DNA of 64,000 nucleotides from Glutamicibacter mishrai (GTDB lineage: Bacteria > Actinomycetota > Actinomycetes > Actinomycetales > Micrococcaceae): assembly GCF_012221945.1 (NCBI RefSeq), contig NZ_CP032549.1, positions 3,224,001-3,288,000 of the forward strand. The letters run 5' to 3'. Below the pieces are notes generated by a model. It had not been told where the DNA came from and did no database searches. It saw only the letters and a list, made by a program, of their open reading frames with translations. The position numbers were made by a program, and so were the translations under genes. Numbering within the stretch: the stretch's first letter is position 1; each line of letters begins with the position of its first letter. Shown here piece after piece: positions 55,954 to 64,000 of the stretch.

Positions 55954-56713
55954 CTATCGCTGGTGCCAGGAACCATCAGAATCTCTGTACGCGCTGGCGT
56001 CGCCCTGAACCAAAGTGCGGATTGTGGATGAGTCCGCTGAATCTTTCATGAAGGCAATCCGCGCGACCGCAAAAGTCTCCAAGCTACGGTTCTCATCGGG
56101 ATATGAGAAACCCAAAACGAGCAATTCATCGTCGGAGGTTTCTGAGCATTCCTTAACAAATGCAAACTAGGAGGAGACCGTCGTGATGCAGGTGGCATCT
56201 TCGGCGATTCGGTCGTGGTCCGGCAGGCTGCCTACTTCTCGGACGTTTCGCGCTAGATCTTCATTCACGACAAGTGAATAGACCAGGTTCTCTTGTTCTG
56301 TCTCCCCAAACGGTTCACGAACATCCTTGATGTTTTCTTTACCCCCAAGGTGCGTACTCAATCTCGATGTCTACTCGGCAAAGCCGTTCCCTAATGGCTT
56401 TGGCGCTCACCGTGTAGCGGTCTACTGAAAATTCGGCCTTTGGTGGGGCTGCTCCTTTAAGGTCATCTGAAAGATGGACCGTTACCGGAGTTTCTATAGT
56501 CGAGAACGGTGTCTGTTCGCCGGGGCCTTCAACATGGACTTTGTCGAATTAGTACAACGTTCCCGCTTGCGAATCTCCGGCTCCATGCTCAGTGGTCGTT
56601 GTCCCGTCAGCATCTTTCTGGGCTCCACTGCATCCGCTGACTAGCAGTACGCCGGAGATTAGGGCGGACGATATTCTCAGTGATTGACTGTAGAAGGGAC
56701 AGGCAGATTTCAT
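55954..56713 (-). pseudogene. Decayed lipoprotein gene (two in-frame stops and one frameshift)
   Basis: A leftward gene starts at ATG 56713 with a clear lipoprotein signal (SALISGVLLVSGCSGAQKD) but stops after GDSQAGTLY at TAA. The same frame reads on as FDKVHVEGPGEQTPF and ends ERLCRVDIEIEYAP. A one-base shift then restores coding as GGKENIKDVREPFGETEQ through ATCITTVSS, where a TAG interrupts. The frame continues as FAFVKECSETSDDELL to a final stop at 55954. Total intact length would be about 250 aa. I know no family name. The remnant is still easily readable, so inactivation is probably recent, or sequencing errors cause part of it. Confidence 0.75.
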
Positions 56714-57208
56714 GGCACTCTTCACTGGAGAGAATGTGGAATTTGGGAGAAACAGTTGTTTCTGAAGATCATATCCAAGTGCTAGAGAAAAAGTGCGAAG
56801 ACTATTGTGAATTTTCACCGGCCGAGATCATGTGCACGGTTCATGGAGTTGGAATTTCCCAAGCTTCCGCAGTGATTCGTTCCTGTGGTCAATTCGGGAA
56901 ACGATCTTGCCGTGGAACCGCGTGCGCTTAGCCATGTAGGAGTACGCCCAACTCTTTGCATTCCGGCAATTGTTGCATGTACTCCTGCATGGTTGCGTGT
57001 GACTCTTCAGTTGACCGTTCCGCTAGTTCCTCTGGGTGCTCATTTGATGAGCGTCCTCTGATGAAAGAATTGAATTAATTGACTTTTTCAATGATGGAAT
57101 GAATTCGAATAAACAGAGGGCGATGAAAGCGAGTGGTGTTTCTCACTCTATTTAGAAGTCAATGTACTCAGGATAATCACAAGTACCTTATGTAAGCTTT
57201 TCCTTTGC
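56714..57208. other. Intergenic region with a possible second gene remnant
   Basis: No intact gene is seen. On the minus strand, 56928-57074 encodes an uninterrupted protein-like stretch (including EHPEELAERSTEESH and QLPECKELGVLLHG) with no good start codon. It may be the 3' end of another lost gene. AT-rich sequence from 57060 to 57200 probably carries the promoter for the LCP gene. Confidence 0.3.
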
Positions 57209-58333
57209 GTGAAGTCTCTCGGCCTGTCCGGTTGCTTCAGTTTTGGTAGCCCGGGTGGAGATGATTTGAAACACGACGAACCTCAAGAAATCGTATTTGC
57301 GTCGAGGAGCGCGCGGAACGTAGTAGAGCGGAAGAAGAAGCGAACGCGGAACGTACTCGTTGCGGTGGTCGCAGCCTTGCTAATTTGCGTGCTCGGGGCC
57401 GGATACTTTGTGTTTGATCTGCAGCGCCAGTTCAACTCAAAATCCAATTCCTTGGCTCTCGGGTTCTCGGACGCTGACCAAGAGGCGCGGCCTGTCAAGG
57501 ACCCAGATGACAAGTCGATGAATATCCTGATGCTCGGCGTAGACCATGCCGCTGATGACAGCGACGGGTCAGCTGCACTCAATGGCGCTGTTGAGCAGCG
57601 TAGCGACTCCATGATGCTGGTCCATATTCCGGAAGACCGCTCCCAGGTGTACGTCATGTCGATGGTCCGCGACATGTACGTCGACATTCCGGGATACGGC
57701 AAGAATAAACTCAACGCCGCAGTATCGTACGGCGGAGTGCCATTGCTGATGCGAACTGTCGAGGGACTCTTCGAAACGAAAATCGACCATGTCGCCATGG
57801 TCGATTTTGAAGGATTCAAGGAACTGTCAACTGCACTCGGCGGCGTCACGGTGGACAATGACATTCCGTTCACCGCGCATGACACGGATTATTTTTATCC
57901 AGCTGGAAACGTCAATCTCGAAGGGGATCGCGCGCTGCGATTTGTTCGCGAGCGCAAATCCTTCAGCAACGGCGACTACCAGCGCGTGGCTAATCAACGG
58001 AAATTCATCGCTGCTGCAGCCAATAAACTTCTTTCCTCGGACACTCTCACTAACCCAGTCAAGCTATATGACATCGTGGATACCGTTTCGCCATACCTGA
58101 CGTTTGACGAAGACTTCGACGCAGCAACCCTCGTGGGGCTAGGCATGCAGTTGAAGAACGTTGATACGCAAAATATGGCAATGTTTACCATGCCTACAGC
58201 CGGCACCTCGGTGAGTGCTGACGGGCAGTCCATCGAGCTCCCGAGCGAATTAGCGGTTGCGCAAATCGGCGAAGCACTGCAAACAGACACGATGGCACAG
58301 TATCTGAAAGAGAATCCTCCCGAAACAGAGTAA
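57209..58333 (+). CDS. LytR-CpsA-Psr (LCP) family wall-polymer transferase, second copy
   Basis: Up to 374 aa from GTG 57209. TTG 57266, preceded by GTGGAG at 57255-57260, is the better start and would give 355 aa. A basic segment VERKKKRTRN, one transmembrane helix (VLVAVVAALLICVLGAGYF) and the extracellular LCP domain follow: MNILMLGVDH, QRSDSMMLVHIPED, VYVMSMVRDMYVDIPGYG, KLNAAVSYGGV and EGDRALRFVRERKSF. It stands at the head of the second polymer cluster, next to the Wzm/Wzt exporter, and so is the likelier partner of that polymer. It is a paralogue of the 46.4-kb protein. Confidence 0.92.
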   Translation: MKSLGLSGCFSFGSPGGDDLKHDEPQEIVFASRSARNVVERKKKRTRNVLVAVVAALLICVLGAGYFVFDLQRQFNSKSNSLALGFSDADQEARPVKDPDDKSMNILMLGVDHAADDSDGSAALNGAVEQRSDSMMLVHIPEDRSQVYVMSMVRDMYVDIPGYGKNKLNAAVSYGGVPLLMRTVEGLFETKIDHVAMVDFEGFKELSTALGGVTVDNDIPFTAHDTDYFYPAGNVNLEGDRALRFVRERKSFSNGDYQRVANQRKFIAAAANKLLSSDTLTNPVKLYDIVDTVSPYLTFDEDFDAATLVGLGMQLKNVDTQNMAMFTMPTAGTSVSADGQSIELPSELAVAQIGEALQTDTMAQYLKENPPETE

Positions 58334-58469
58334 TTCCTGTGATCGGTGTGACAAAAGCGTAGAACCGGCTACTGAATCACATGGATGTCAGATCCTATCT
58401 ACTAGACTTTGAACATCTGTGCTTACTAACAAAGCGACAGTTAGCATTCGAGAATGAGGACCTTTGAGC

Positions 58470-59318
58470 ATGGCAGTTGCAGAGGAGGCCGACAAGTTCG
58501 GCTTGGACCGCGTTGGCGCGCGTCCGTCGTTGGGCGACTATCTACGGCAAACTTGGGAACGTCGCGAGTTCATTTATGAACTAGCGAAGGCGCGAGTCCA
58601 GAAGCAGAACCAGCAGAACCGACTCGGCATGATCTGGGTGGTTCTGAAGCCAACTATGAATGCCATCATGTACGGCGTCATTTTTGGCGTTTTGCAGGGT
58701 GACAAGAAAGCAGCTGATTTCCCGGTTTTCGTGGTCATTGGCGTGTTCCTTTTCGAGTTCTTCACCAGCTCAATGAATGGCGGAGCCAAGTCGATTACTG
58801 GCAACTCTGCCTTGGTTCAATCGTTGTCATTTCCGCGTTTAAGCCTGCCGGTAGCTCAGATCACCCAGAACCTTCTGACCTTGATGCCAATGGTGGGTGT
58901 CATGTTTATTTACTCCATGATTCTGGGTACTACACCGAAATGGTCGTGGTTTGGCATCATCCCGTTGATCGCGATTTTCAGTGTGTTCAACATGGGTGTT
59001 GCTCTCATCTGTGCCCGCATCACTGTTCACGTTCGAGATTTCACTCAAATCCTTCCTCTGATCTCTCGCATGCTTTTCTACACTTCGGGTGTACTGTTCA
59101 GCGTTGATCGCATTCTTAGCCACTGGCCTTGGCTAGTCACTGTCTTCGAATTCCATCCGCTGTATCAGACGTTGCAACTCGCCCGAGCGATGATCATGGA
59201 CAACGCTGAATACGATCCGATGGCATGGCTCGTTGTGACTGTTTGGTCTGTCGCGATTCTTGTCGTAGGACTTATTTACTTCTGGAAGGCTGAGGAGCGT
59301 TACGGCCGTGCCAATTAG
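58470..59318 (+). CDS. wzm: Polysaccharide ABC exporter permease (Wzm-like)
   Basis: About 282 aa from ATG 58470 with GAGGA about 9 nt upstream; a TTG at 58464 is too near that box. ABC-2 type integral membrane protein with about six spans after an amphipathic cytoplasmic N-terminus. LAKARVQKQNQQNRLGMIWVVLKP is the family's hallmark interface segment. Wzm/Wzt pairs carry undecaprenyl- or decaprenyl-linked polymers to the outer face; the mycobacterial counterpart exports galactan. The final codons overlap the start of the ATPase gene by 11 bp. Confidence 0.9.
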   Translation: MAVAEEADKFGLDRVGARPSLGDYLRQTWERREFIYELAKARVQKQNQQNRLGMIWVVLKPTMNAIMYGVIFGVLQGDKKAADFPVFVVIGVFLFEFFTSSMNGGAKSITGNSALVQSLSFPRLSLPVAQITQNLLTLMPMVGVMFIYSMILGTTPKWSWFGIIPLIAIFSVFNMGVALICARITVHVRDFTQILPLISRMLFYTSGVLFSVDRILSHWPWLVTVFEFHPLYQTLQLARAMIMDNAEYDPMAWLVVTVWSVAILVVGLIYFWKAEERYGRAN

Positions 59319-60186
59319 TTTTGATGATCTAATCAACCCGGGGCTACACCCCGAGTACGAACCAGCCCCGATCTTCTCTGACGACACTTCTTTCATCGAT
59401 GTTGTCCAGCCGGAAGATATCAAGACATCAACGTTGACCGTTGACGAATCCCGCACGCCCGTAGTCATGGTGGATAACCTGCATGTCAAATACCAGGTGT
59501 TCTCCAGTGGCAAGGCGGTCGGCAATGCCGGTGCCCGCAGGCTCTTGCAGCCAAAGATGCGAGGCGTTCGTACGGTTCATGCGTTGAAGGGTATCTCCTT
59601 TGTCGCCTACGAAAACGAATCCATTGGCATCATCGGTTCCAACGGTTCCGGTAAATCGACTCTGTTGCGAGCCATCACCGGTCTGACTCCGCCAGCTGCC
59701 GGCTCTGTGTATGCACGTTCACGTCCCAGCCTTCTGGGCGTTGGCGCAGCTCTGATTCCGGACCTCTCGGGAGACAAGAACATCACCTTGGGCGGTTTGG
59801 CCCTAGGGTACAACCGCGAGCAAGTCGAACAGATGCGTGAAGAGATCACCAAGTTCGCTGAGCTGGAAGAATTCATTGACCTTCCAATGAAAACCTATTC
59901 GTCCGGTATGGCCGCGCGACTTAAATTCGCCATCGCCGCGTCCAAAGAGCACGACATTCTCATTGTGGATGAGGCTTTGGCCGTGGGTGACGCGAAGTTC
60001 CGCAAGCGCAGTGAAGCCAAGATCCGCGAAATTCGAGAGAACGCCGGAACCGTGTTCTTGGTGTCGCACTCGATGAACTCGATCAAAGAAACTTGCAATC
60101 GTTGCATTTGGATTGAAAAGGGCGTCCAGAAAATGGACGGCGATCCGGATACCGTGATCAAGGCCTACCAGCAGCACAAGAAGTAA
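59308..60186 (+). CDS. wzt: Polysaccharide ABC exporter ATPase (Wzt-like)
   Basis: 292 aa from GTG 59308. Residues about 1-50 form an N-terminal extension not usual in short Wzt proteins. The ATPase core has Walker A IGSNGSGKSTLL (about 110-121), the signature YSSGMAARLKFAIA, Walker B DILIVDEAL and the switch His in LVSHSMNSI. No C-terminal carbohydrate-binding domain is present, so export probably does not depend on a terminal-modification signal as in some O-antigens. Overlap with wzm implies coupling. Confidence 0.92.
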   Translation: MPISFDDLINPGLHPEYEPAPIFSDDTSFIDVVQPEDIKTSTLTVDESRTPVVMVDNLHVKYQVFSSGKAVGNAGARRLLQPKMRGVRTVHALKGISFVAYENESIGIIGSNGSGKSTLLRAITGLTPPAAGSVYARSRPSLLGVGAALIPDLSGDKNITLGGLALGYNREQVEQMREEITKFAELEEFIDLPMKTYSSGMAARLKFAIAASKEHDILIVDEALAVGDAKFRKRSEAKIREIRENAGTVFLVSHSMNSIKETCNRCIWIEKGVQKMDGDPDTVIKAYQQHKK

Positions 60187-60193
60187 GAGACGA

Positions 60194-61231
60194 ATGACTG
60201 AATTTCCCGGCGTATCCTACGTCATGCCAGTGCTGAACGAGGCCGACTACCTGGAAGAGGCTGTCAACTCGATCCTCACTCAGGATTATGACGGTGAGAA
60301 AGAACTGGTCATTGCCCTCGGCCCGAGTACCGACAACACTGATGTTGTTGCGCGCCGTTTGGCCGACGAAGATGCTCGCATCACGCTTGTCGATAACCCC
60401 AAGGGCCGTACCCCGATCGCGCTGAACTTGGCGATCAAAGAGTCGATTCATCCAATCATCATGCGTGTTGATGCGCACAGCGAACTTCCCTCGAATTACA
60501 CCCGCCGTGGCGTGGAGACCCTGTACCGCGTTGGCGCCCACGACGTCGGCGGGCTCATGGACGCTCGTGGCCGCACGCCAGTGCAGCGAGCTATTGCGGC
60601 GGCATATCATTCCAAGTTCGGTTTTGGCGGACCGGCCTACCACTCGGGTGCACCCGAGGGAGAAGCGGAATCCGCATATCTGGGAATCTTCCGCCGCGAG
60701 GTCTTCGACGAAGTCGGGTTCTACGACGAGAACATGTGGCGCGCCCAGGACTGGGAACTTTGCCTGAGGATCCGCCAGGCCGGCCACAAGGTCTGGTTCG
60801 ATCCAGAACTGAAGGTCGGGTACTACCCGCGAGATACTTTCAAGGCCTTGGCCCGGCAGTCCTACGCTTCTGGCACATGGCGCGGTGAGATCGCGCGACG
60901 CTTCCCGGAAGGCAAGTCCCTGAGACACGACATTCCGCCGTTGCTTCTCGCGGGCGTAAGCCTCGGCTCTGTTGCCTTGGCCGTGGCTCCATTCACGCGG
61001 AATCACGCGCCACGTCCGGTGCAGGCGCTGATCAATGTGGCGGCCTCCGCACCCTTGGTCTACGTTGCCGCCACCGTGGCTGCTGGATTGACTTCGAAGG
61101 GCGAGGGAATCAAGGAGAAGCTCCTGACCGCAGGCGCATTCCAATCCATTCACCTGCCGTGGGCCGCTGGCTACCTCAAGGGCAGGATCTTCGGGGCGGC
61201 TGGAACCCTGGATAAGGGCCGGGTCAAGTGA
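60194..61231 (+). CDS. GT2 glycosyltransferase with C-terminal membrane helices
   Basis: 345 aa. The GT-A core (about residues 5-235) starts with SYVMPVLNEADYLEEAVNSIL, has the nucleotide-binding ALGPSTDN, IIMRVDAHSELP (D-x-H/D metal motif) and AQDWELCLRIRQAGHKVWF (the ED/QDW catalytic-base region). Two hydrophobic spans (about 255-275 and 285-305) lie near the C-terminus and suggest membrane association. Such enzymes extend lipid-linked surface polymers. The sugar donor is unknown. It is followed by the CDP-alcohol phosphotransferase with overlapping stop/start (GTGA). Confidence 0.88.
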   Translation: MTEFPGVSYVMPVLNEADYLEEAVNSILTQDYDGEKELVIALGPSTDNTDVVARRLADEDARITLVDNPKGRTPIALNLAIKESIHPIIMRVDAHSELPSNYTRRGVETLYRVGAHDVGGLMDARGRTPVQRAIAAAYHSKFGFGGPAYHSGAPEGEAESAYLGIFRREVFDEVGFYDENMWRAQDWELCLRIRQAGHKVWFDPELKVGYYPRDTFKALARQSYASGTWRGEIARRFPEGKSLRHDIPPLLLAGVSLGSVALAVAPFTRNHAPRPVQALINVAASAPLVYVAATVAAGLTSKGEGIKEKLLTAGAFQSIHLPWAAGYLKGRIFGAAGTLDKGRVK

Positions 61232-62049
61232 CTGTAGATCGTCCCAAGAATCCAACGCTGGACCAGCTCAGGGCCGTTTGCCAGCCACCAGAGGTTAAAG
61301 CTCGAAAAAATGCGGAACACTGGACCGCGGAACTGTACCTTCGGCATATCTCCATTTATCTGACCGCAATTTTGGTCAGGACCAGGATCACCGCCAACGG
61401 GGTTACTGGCCTGATGATCCTAGCCGGTTGGTGCATGTCGCTGGCTCTGCTGATTCCTGGCATTTGGGGACCGATTCTCGCCGTTGTCCTTTCGCAGGTG
61501 CAGCTGTACTTCGATTGCTCCGACGGCGAAGTCGCCCGATGGCGTGCTTCGCAATCGCCTCGTGGCATTTTCATCGACATGGTCGGCCACCACACCACTG
61601 AAGCGCTGATTCCGATTGCGCTGGGTTACCGGGTATTCAAGGAACTCTCGGTGGACGGGGCGCTGAGTAGCCAGGCATGGCCTACCTTGTTCATGGGCGC
61701 CTGCTTGTCGGTGTTGCTGGTGCTGAATCGTTCACAGTCCTTGATGGTCCACGCGGCTCGAGGCATGGCAGGGCTGTCCAAGCTTCCGGACACTGCGGCC
61801 GCACGGGCTGTTTCGACGGCAACCTTCATTGGAAAGCTACGTGCGATGGCGCGTTTCCTCCCATTCCACAGGCTGCTCCATGCGGTGGAATTGAGTCTTC
61901 TCATTCTGCTGTGCTCCATCATCTCAGCGGTCGCTGGCATGCCAGGTGTGGCTGAAAAGTGGATGATCTGGATTCTGCTGCCAGCGTGCGTACTGGTAAA
62001 TATCGGACACTTCTTATCGAATATGGTGTCGTCGCGGCTGAAAGCGTGA
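61228..62049 (+). CDS. CDP-alcohol phosphatidyltransferase family protein with variant active-site motif
   Basis: 273 aa integral membrane protein with about six spans. The class signature D-x2-D-G-x2-A-R-x8-G-x3-D-x3-D is recognisable at residues 96-121 (DCSDGEVAR ... GIFIDMVGHH), but the last Asp, the usual catalytic base/metal ligand, is His121. This G-H form occurs, as far as I recall, in an actinobacterial subgroup. Conventional members join CDP-diacylglycerol or CDP-glycerol to alcohols. Between two glycosyltransferases, a role in making a polyol-phosphate or sugar-phosphate-lipid intermediate is likely. It starts at GTG 61228. Confidence 0.85.
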   Translation: MTVDRPKNPTLDQLRAVCQPPEVKARKNAEHWTAELYLRHISIYLTAILVRTRITANGVTGLMILAGWCMSLALLIPGIWGPILAVVLSQVQLYFDCSDGEVARWRASQSPRGIFIDMVGHHTTEALIPIALGYRVFKELSVDGALSSQAWPTLFMGACLSVLLVLNRSQSLMVHAARGMAGLSKLPDTAAARAVSTATFIGKLRAMARFLPFHRLLHAVELSLLILLCSIISAVAGMPGVAEKWMIWILLPACVLVNIGHFLSNMVSSRLKA

Positions 62050-62089
62050 TTTCGCGCTCTCGCACAAAAACAAACGGAAAGGGCTGAGC

Positions 62090-62980
62090 ATGGATAATCG
62101 ACTCGCTCCAACAATCGGCGTTGTCGTATTGACCATGGGTAACCGTCCGGTGGAACTGCGACGAGCTTTGGATTCCTTACTGGCACAACGAGATGTCAGC
62201 ATCAACGCTGTAGTCGTTGGCAACGGCTGGGACCCCACAGATATCCCGGCCGGGATCAAGACACATTTCTTGCCAGAAAACCTCGGCATCCCAGCGGGCA
62301 GAAACGCTGGCGTTGCCCAGGTCGAGGGTGAGTACCTATGCTTCCTCGATGATGATTCCTGGTTCCTTGATGATGATTTCCTGATCACGGCTGTCCAGCG
62401 TTTTAAGAAGTATCCGCGGATGGGTTTGCTCCAGCCTCGGATTACCGACCCTGAACACAGTGATCAGAATCCAACACGTTGGATTCCCCGCTTGAAGAAG
62501 CGCACCGCGGAGGAGCCTAGCCGCGTCTTCCACGTAGGCGAGACGTGCCTGGTGACAACCCGTGAGCTTTTCGACTCCACCGGCGGCTGGGCTGGTGGGT
62601 TCTGGTACGCCCACGAAGGCATCGAGCTTGCTTGGCGAATCTGGGACACCGGAACGTACGTTTGGTATGCAGGCGATATGCGCATCGGCCATCCCGTGGT
62701 TGATCCTCGCAGGCATGAAGAGTTCTATCGATTGAACGCCCGCAACCGTGTGTGGTTGGCTCGCAGGAACTTGCCGGCACCATTCACTTGGATCTATCCA
62801 ACTACCTGGATGCTGATTGAATGTCTGCGAATGCGCAAAAAACCGAACGCGGTCAACCAATATCTCGCCGGTTGGAAAGCCGGTTGGAAGGGCAGCCCTT
62901 GGTACCAGGAGCCACGTTCCAAGCTTCGTTGGATCACTCTGCTGCGAATGACGCTGTCAGGTCGTCCGCCAATTATCTAG
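62090..62980 (+). CDS. GT2 glycosyltransferase
   Basis: 296 aa. IGVVVLTMGNRPVELRRALDSLL, VVVGNGWDPTDIP, NLGIPAGRNAGV (about 68-79) and YLCFLDDDSWFLDDDFL (DDD at about 87-89) define the GT-A family-2 core. The YAHEGIELAWRIWDTG block supplies the acceptor/base region. It belongs to the wzm-wzt-GT-CDP-alcohol-GT series and lies 40 bp after the phosphotransferase gene. The donor is unknown; rhamnosyl- or glycosyl-transfer to a lipid-linked chain is the usual role of this type. Confidence 0.88.
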   Translation: MDNRLAPTIGVVVLTMGNRPVELRRALDSLLAQRDVSINAVVVGNGWDPTDIPAGIKTHFLPENLGIPAGRNAGVAQVEGEYLCFLDDDSWFLDDDFLITAVQRFKKYPRMGLLQPRITDPEHSDQNPTRWIPRLKKRTAEEPSRVFHVGETCLVTTRELFDSTGGWAGGFWYAHEGIELAWRIWDTGTYVWYAGDMRIGHPVVDPRRHEEFYRLNARNRVWLARRNLPAPFTWIYPTTWMLIECLRMRKKPNAVNQYLAGWKAGWKGSPWYQEPRSKLRWITLLRMTLSGRPPII

Positions 62981-63219
62981 GCCGATGAATCTCACATTGG
63001 ATTGAGCGGTAAAACGTGATGGATTTGGGTGTTGGTTTACTCAACTCGGATGATGACCGCTAGGGTAATTGTTAAGTGAACTAAAGATTAACGCGAACTG
63101 ACTACTTAGCGCGATAATTGACTGGTATCAGTGAAGCAATGCAGGTTCTGGCTCTTATGCTCCATCAATCGTGATCAGGGTGCGTATGCCGGAACTCGAA
63201 TCAGCAGGAGGATTTGCAA

Positions 63220-63681
63220 ATGACTAAGACGGTTTTGACCTATGGAACTTTTGATTTGTTCCATATTGGCCACCTCAATATCTTGAAGCGACTGAAGGCG
63301 AAGGGCGATCGTCTGATCGTCGGCGTTTCCACCGATGAGTTCAACGCCATCAAGGGCAAGAAACCTGTTGTTCCATTTGAGCAGCGCCGTGAAATCGTTC
63401 AGGCCATCGAGTACGTGGACCTGGCTATTCCAGAAGAGAACTGGGAGCAGAAGCGCCTGGACATCAAGAAGTATGATGCCAAGGTCTTCGGCATTGGCGA
63501 GGACTGGAAAGGCAAGTTCGATGATCTGGGCGATGAGGTCGAGGTTGTTTACCTGCCACGCACTTCAGGTATCTCGACCACTGAGATGAAGCGTGTTCTG
63601 AGTGAATTTGACGAACGTCATGTCCAGTCGCTCAAGAGCACCCTGGACACGTTGAGCCAAATCGTGAAAGAACTGAGCTAA
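63220..63681 (+). CDS. tagD: Glycerol-3-phosphate cytidylyltransferase
   Basis: 153 aa from ATG 63220, 8 nt after AGGAGG; a TTG at 63214 is too close. It makes CDP-glycerol from CTP and glycerol-3-phosphate. The nucleotidyltransferase core YGTFDLFHIGHLNIL (HIGH at 15-18), EQRREIVQAIEYVD, and RTSGISTTEM (R-T-x-G-x-S-T-T) are complete. It is longer than B. subtilis TagD (129 aa) by a helical C-terminus. Its product feeds the TagF-like domains at 14.6-21.2 kb and probably the gene starting at 63731. Confidence 0.95.
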   Translation: MTKTVLTYGTFDLFHIGHLNILKRLKAKGDRLIVGVSTDEFNAIKGKKPVVPFEQRREIVQAIEYVDLAIPEENWEQKRLDIKKYDAKVFGIGEDWKGKFDDLGDEVEVVYLPRTSGISTTEMKRVLSEFDERHVQSLKSTLDTLSQIVKELS

Positions 63682-63730
63682 GCAAAGCTCCACTCTCTAA
63701 ACCAGTCGAAACACGTCATTGAAAGATCTC

Positions 63731-64000
63731 ATGTCTAGCGAATACATCACCAGTTCGGTCAAGGCGAGTGTCAAAGGAGTTTTACGAAAGTTCGGCCAAC
63801 GTCCGGAAGCAAAACGTCTGACACGAGCAATGGGCTTCGTGAATCGACCAGCGGGCGCCAACGTTGGGGTATCCAATGTTCCGTTGCCAGGTTCTGTTGC
63901 AGTGTACTTTGGCGACGGCGCAGACAAGATCTATCAAGTGGCCCAGTGGTTGCCTGTTCTCGAAGAACTGCATGAGAAGGAAGAGGTCCTGCTGGTCTTC
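63731..64000 (+). CDS. Probable CDP-glycerol glycerophosphotransferase, 3'-truncated by the window edge
   Basis: An open frame runs from ATG 63731 to the window end without a stop (90 codons). The visible part starts MSSEYITSSVK and includes VAVYFGDGADKIYQVAQWLPVLEEL, resembling the N-terminal domain of actinobacterial TagF-like CDP-glycerol phosphotransferases. Adjacency to tagD supports this. GAAAGA lies about 6 nt upstream of the ATG. The catalytic part lies outside the window, so the call is provisional. Confidence 0.6.
   Translation, partial: MSSEYITSSVKASVKGVLRKFGQRPEAKRLTRAMGFVNRPAGANVGVSNVPLPGSVAVYFGDGADKIYQVAQWLPVLEELHEKEEVLLVF

Overview
The window reads as chromosomal DNA of a moderately GC-rich actinobacterium, most likely a member of the Micrococcaceae close to Arthrobacter/Glutamicibacter. 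This is an inference from protein flavour: actinobacterial SerA, LeuB and IlvE, an IclR regulator divergent from leuCD, a DUF3515 lipoprotein, MetRS without zinc-knuckle cysteines, GTG/TTG starts, and galactofuran and polyol-phosphate wall genes. No computed identity supports the genus.

Layout. 1-1.7 kb: serA (5' end outside the window) with a long terminator. 1.9-22.3 kb: a cell-surface glycopolymer locus. It holds two GGAGGF-type galactofuranosyltransferase-like GT2 enzymes and UDP-galactopyranose mutase (glf); a pyruvyltransferase-nitroreductase fusion and a second pyruvyltransferase; two SGNH-like proteins; a GT-D family transferase; two giant CDP-glycerol-phosphotransferase/GT4 fusions, one with a TPR front end; and an XcbB/CpsF-like protein. 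From about 9 to 23 kb the DNA looks more AT-rich, with minus-strand genes and remnants interspersed, as is typical of exchangeable surface-polymer loci. 22.4-33.2 kb: a NYN-domain protein, metG, a two-component system, leuB, ilvE, galE, a fumarylacetoacetase-family enzyme and gltX. 33.5-33.7 kb: tRNA-Gln(CTG) and tRNA-Glu(CTC). 33.8-38.2 kb: two translationally coupled dynamin-like GTPases, then thiL. 38.3-41.2 kb: an IclR regulator divergent from leuCD. 41.4-45.7 kb: murA-like gene, plsC, gpsA and ddl. 45.8-51.2 kb: DUF3515 lipoprotein, LCP protein, DAK2 protein, recG, rsmD. 51.2-54.8 kb: spermidine-synthase-like protein and an aminotransferase (minus), coaD, galU. 54.9-57.2 kb: an SGNH protein and a decayed lipoprotein gene with two stops and a frameshift. 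57.2-64.0 kb: a second wall-polymer cluster with an LCP ligase, a Wzm/Wzt-type ABC exporter, two GT2 enzymes, a CDP-alcohol phosphotransferase with an altered catalytic motif, tagD, and the start of a probable CDP-glycerol phosphotransferase.

How it fits together. GalU and GalE supply UDP-glucose and UDP-galactose, and Glf makes UDP-Galf. The GlfT1/GlfT2-like enzymes could build a galactofuran. TagD makes CDP-glycerol for the TagF-like domains. Wzm/Wzt exports lipid-linked polymer, and the two LCP proteins would attach it to peptidoglycan made through the MurA-like and Ddl enzymes. Pyruvyl transferases and SGNH-type proteins would decorate the chains. The polymer structure is inferred from gene content, not known.
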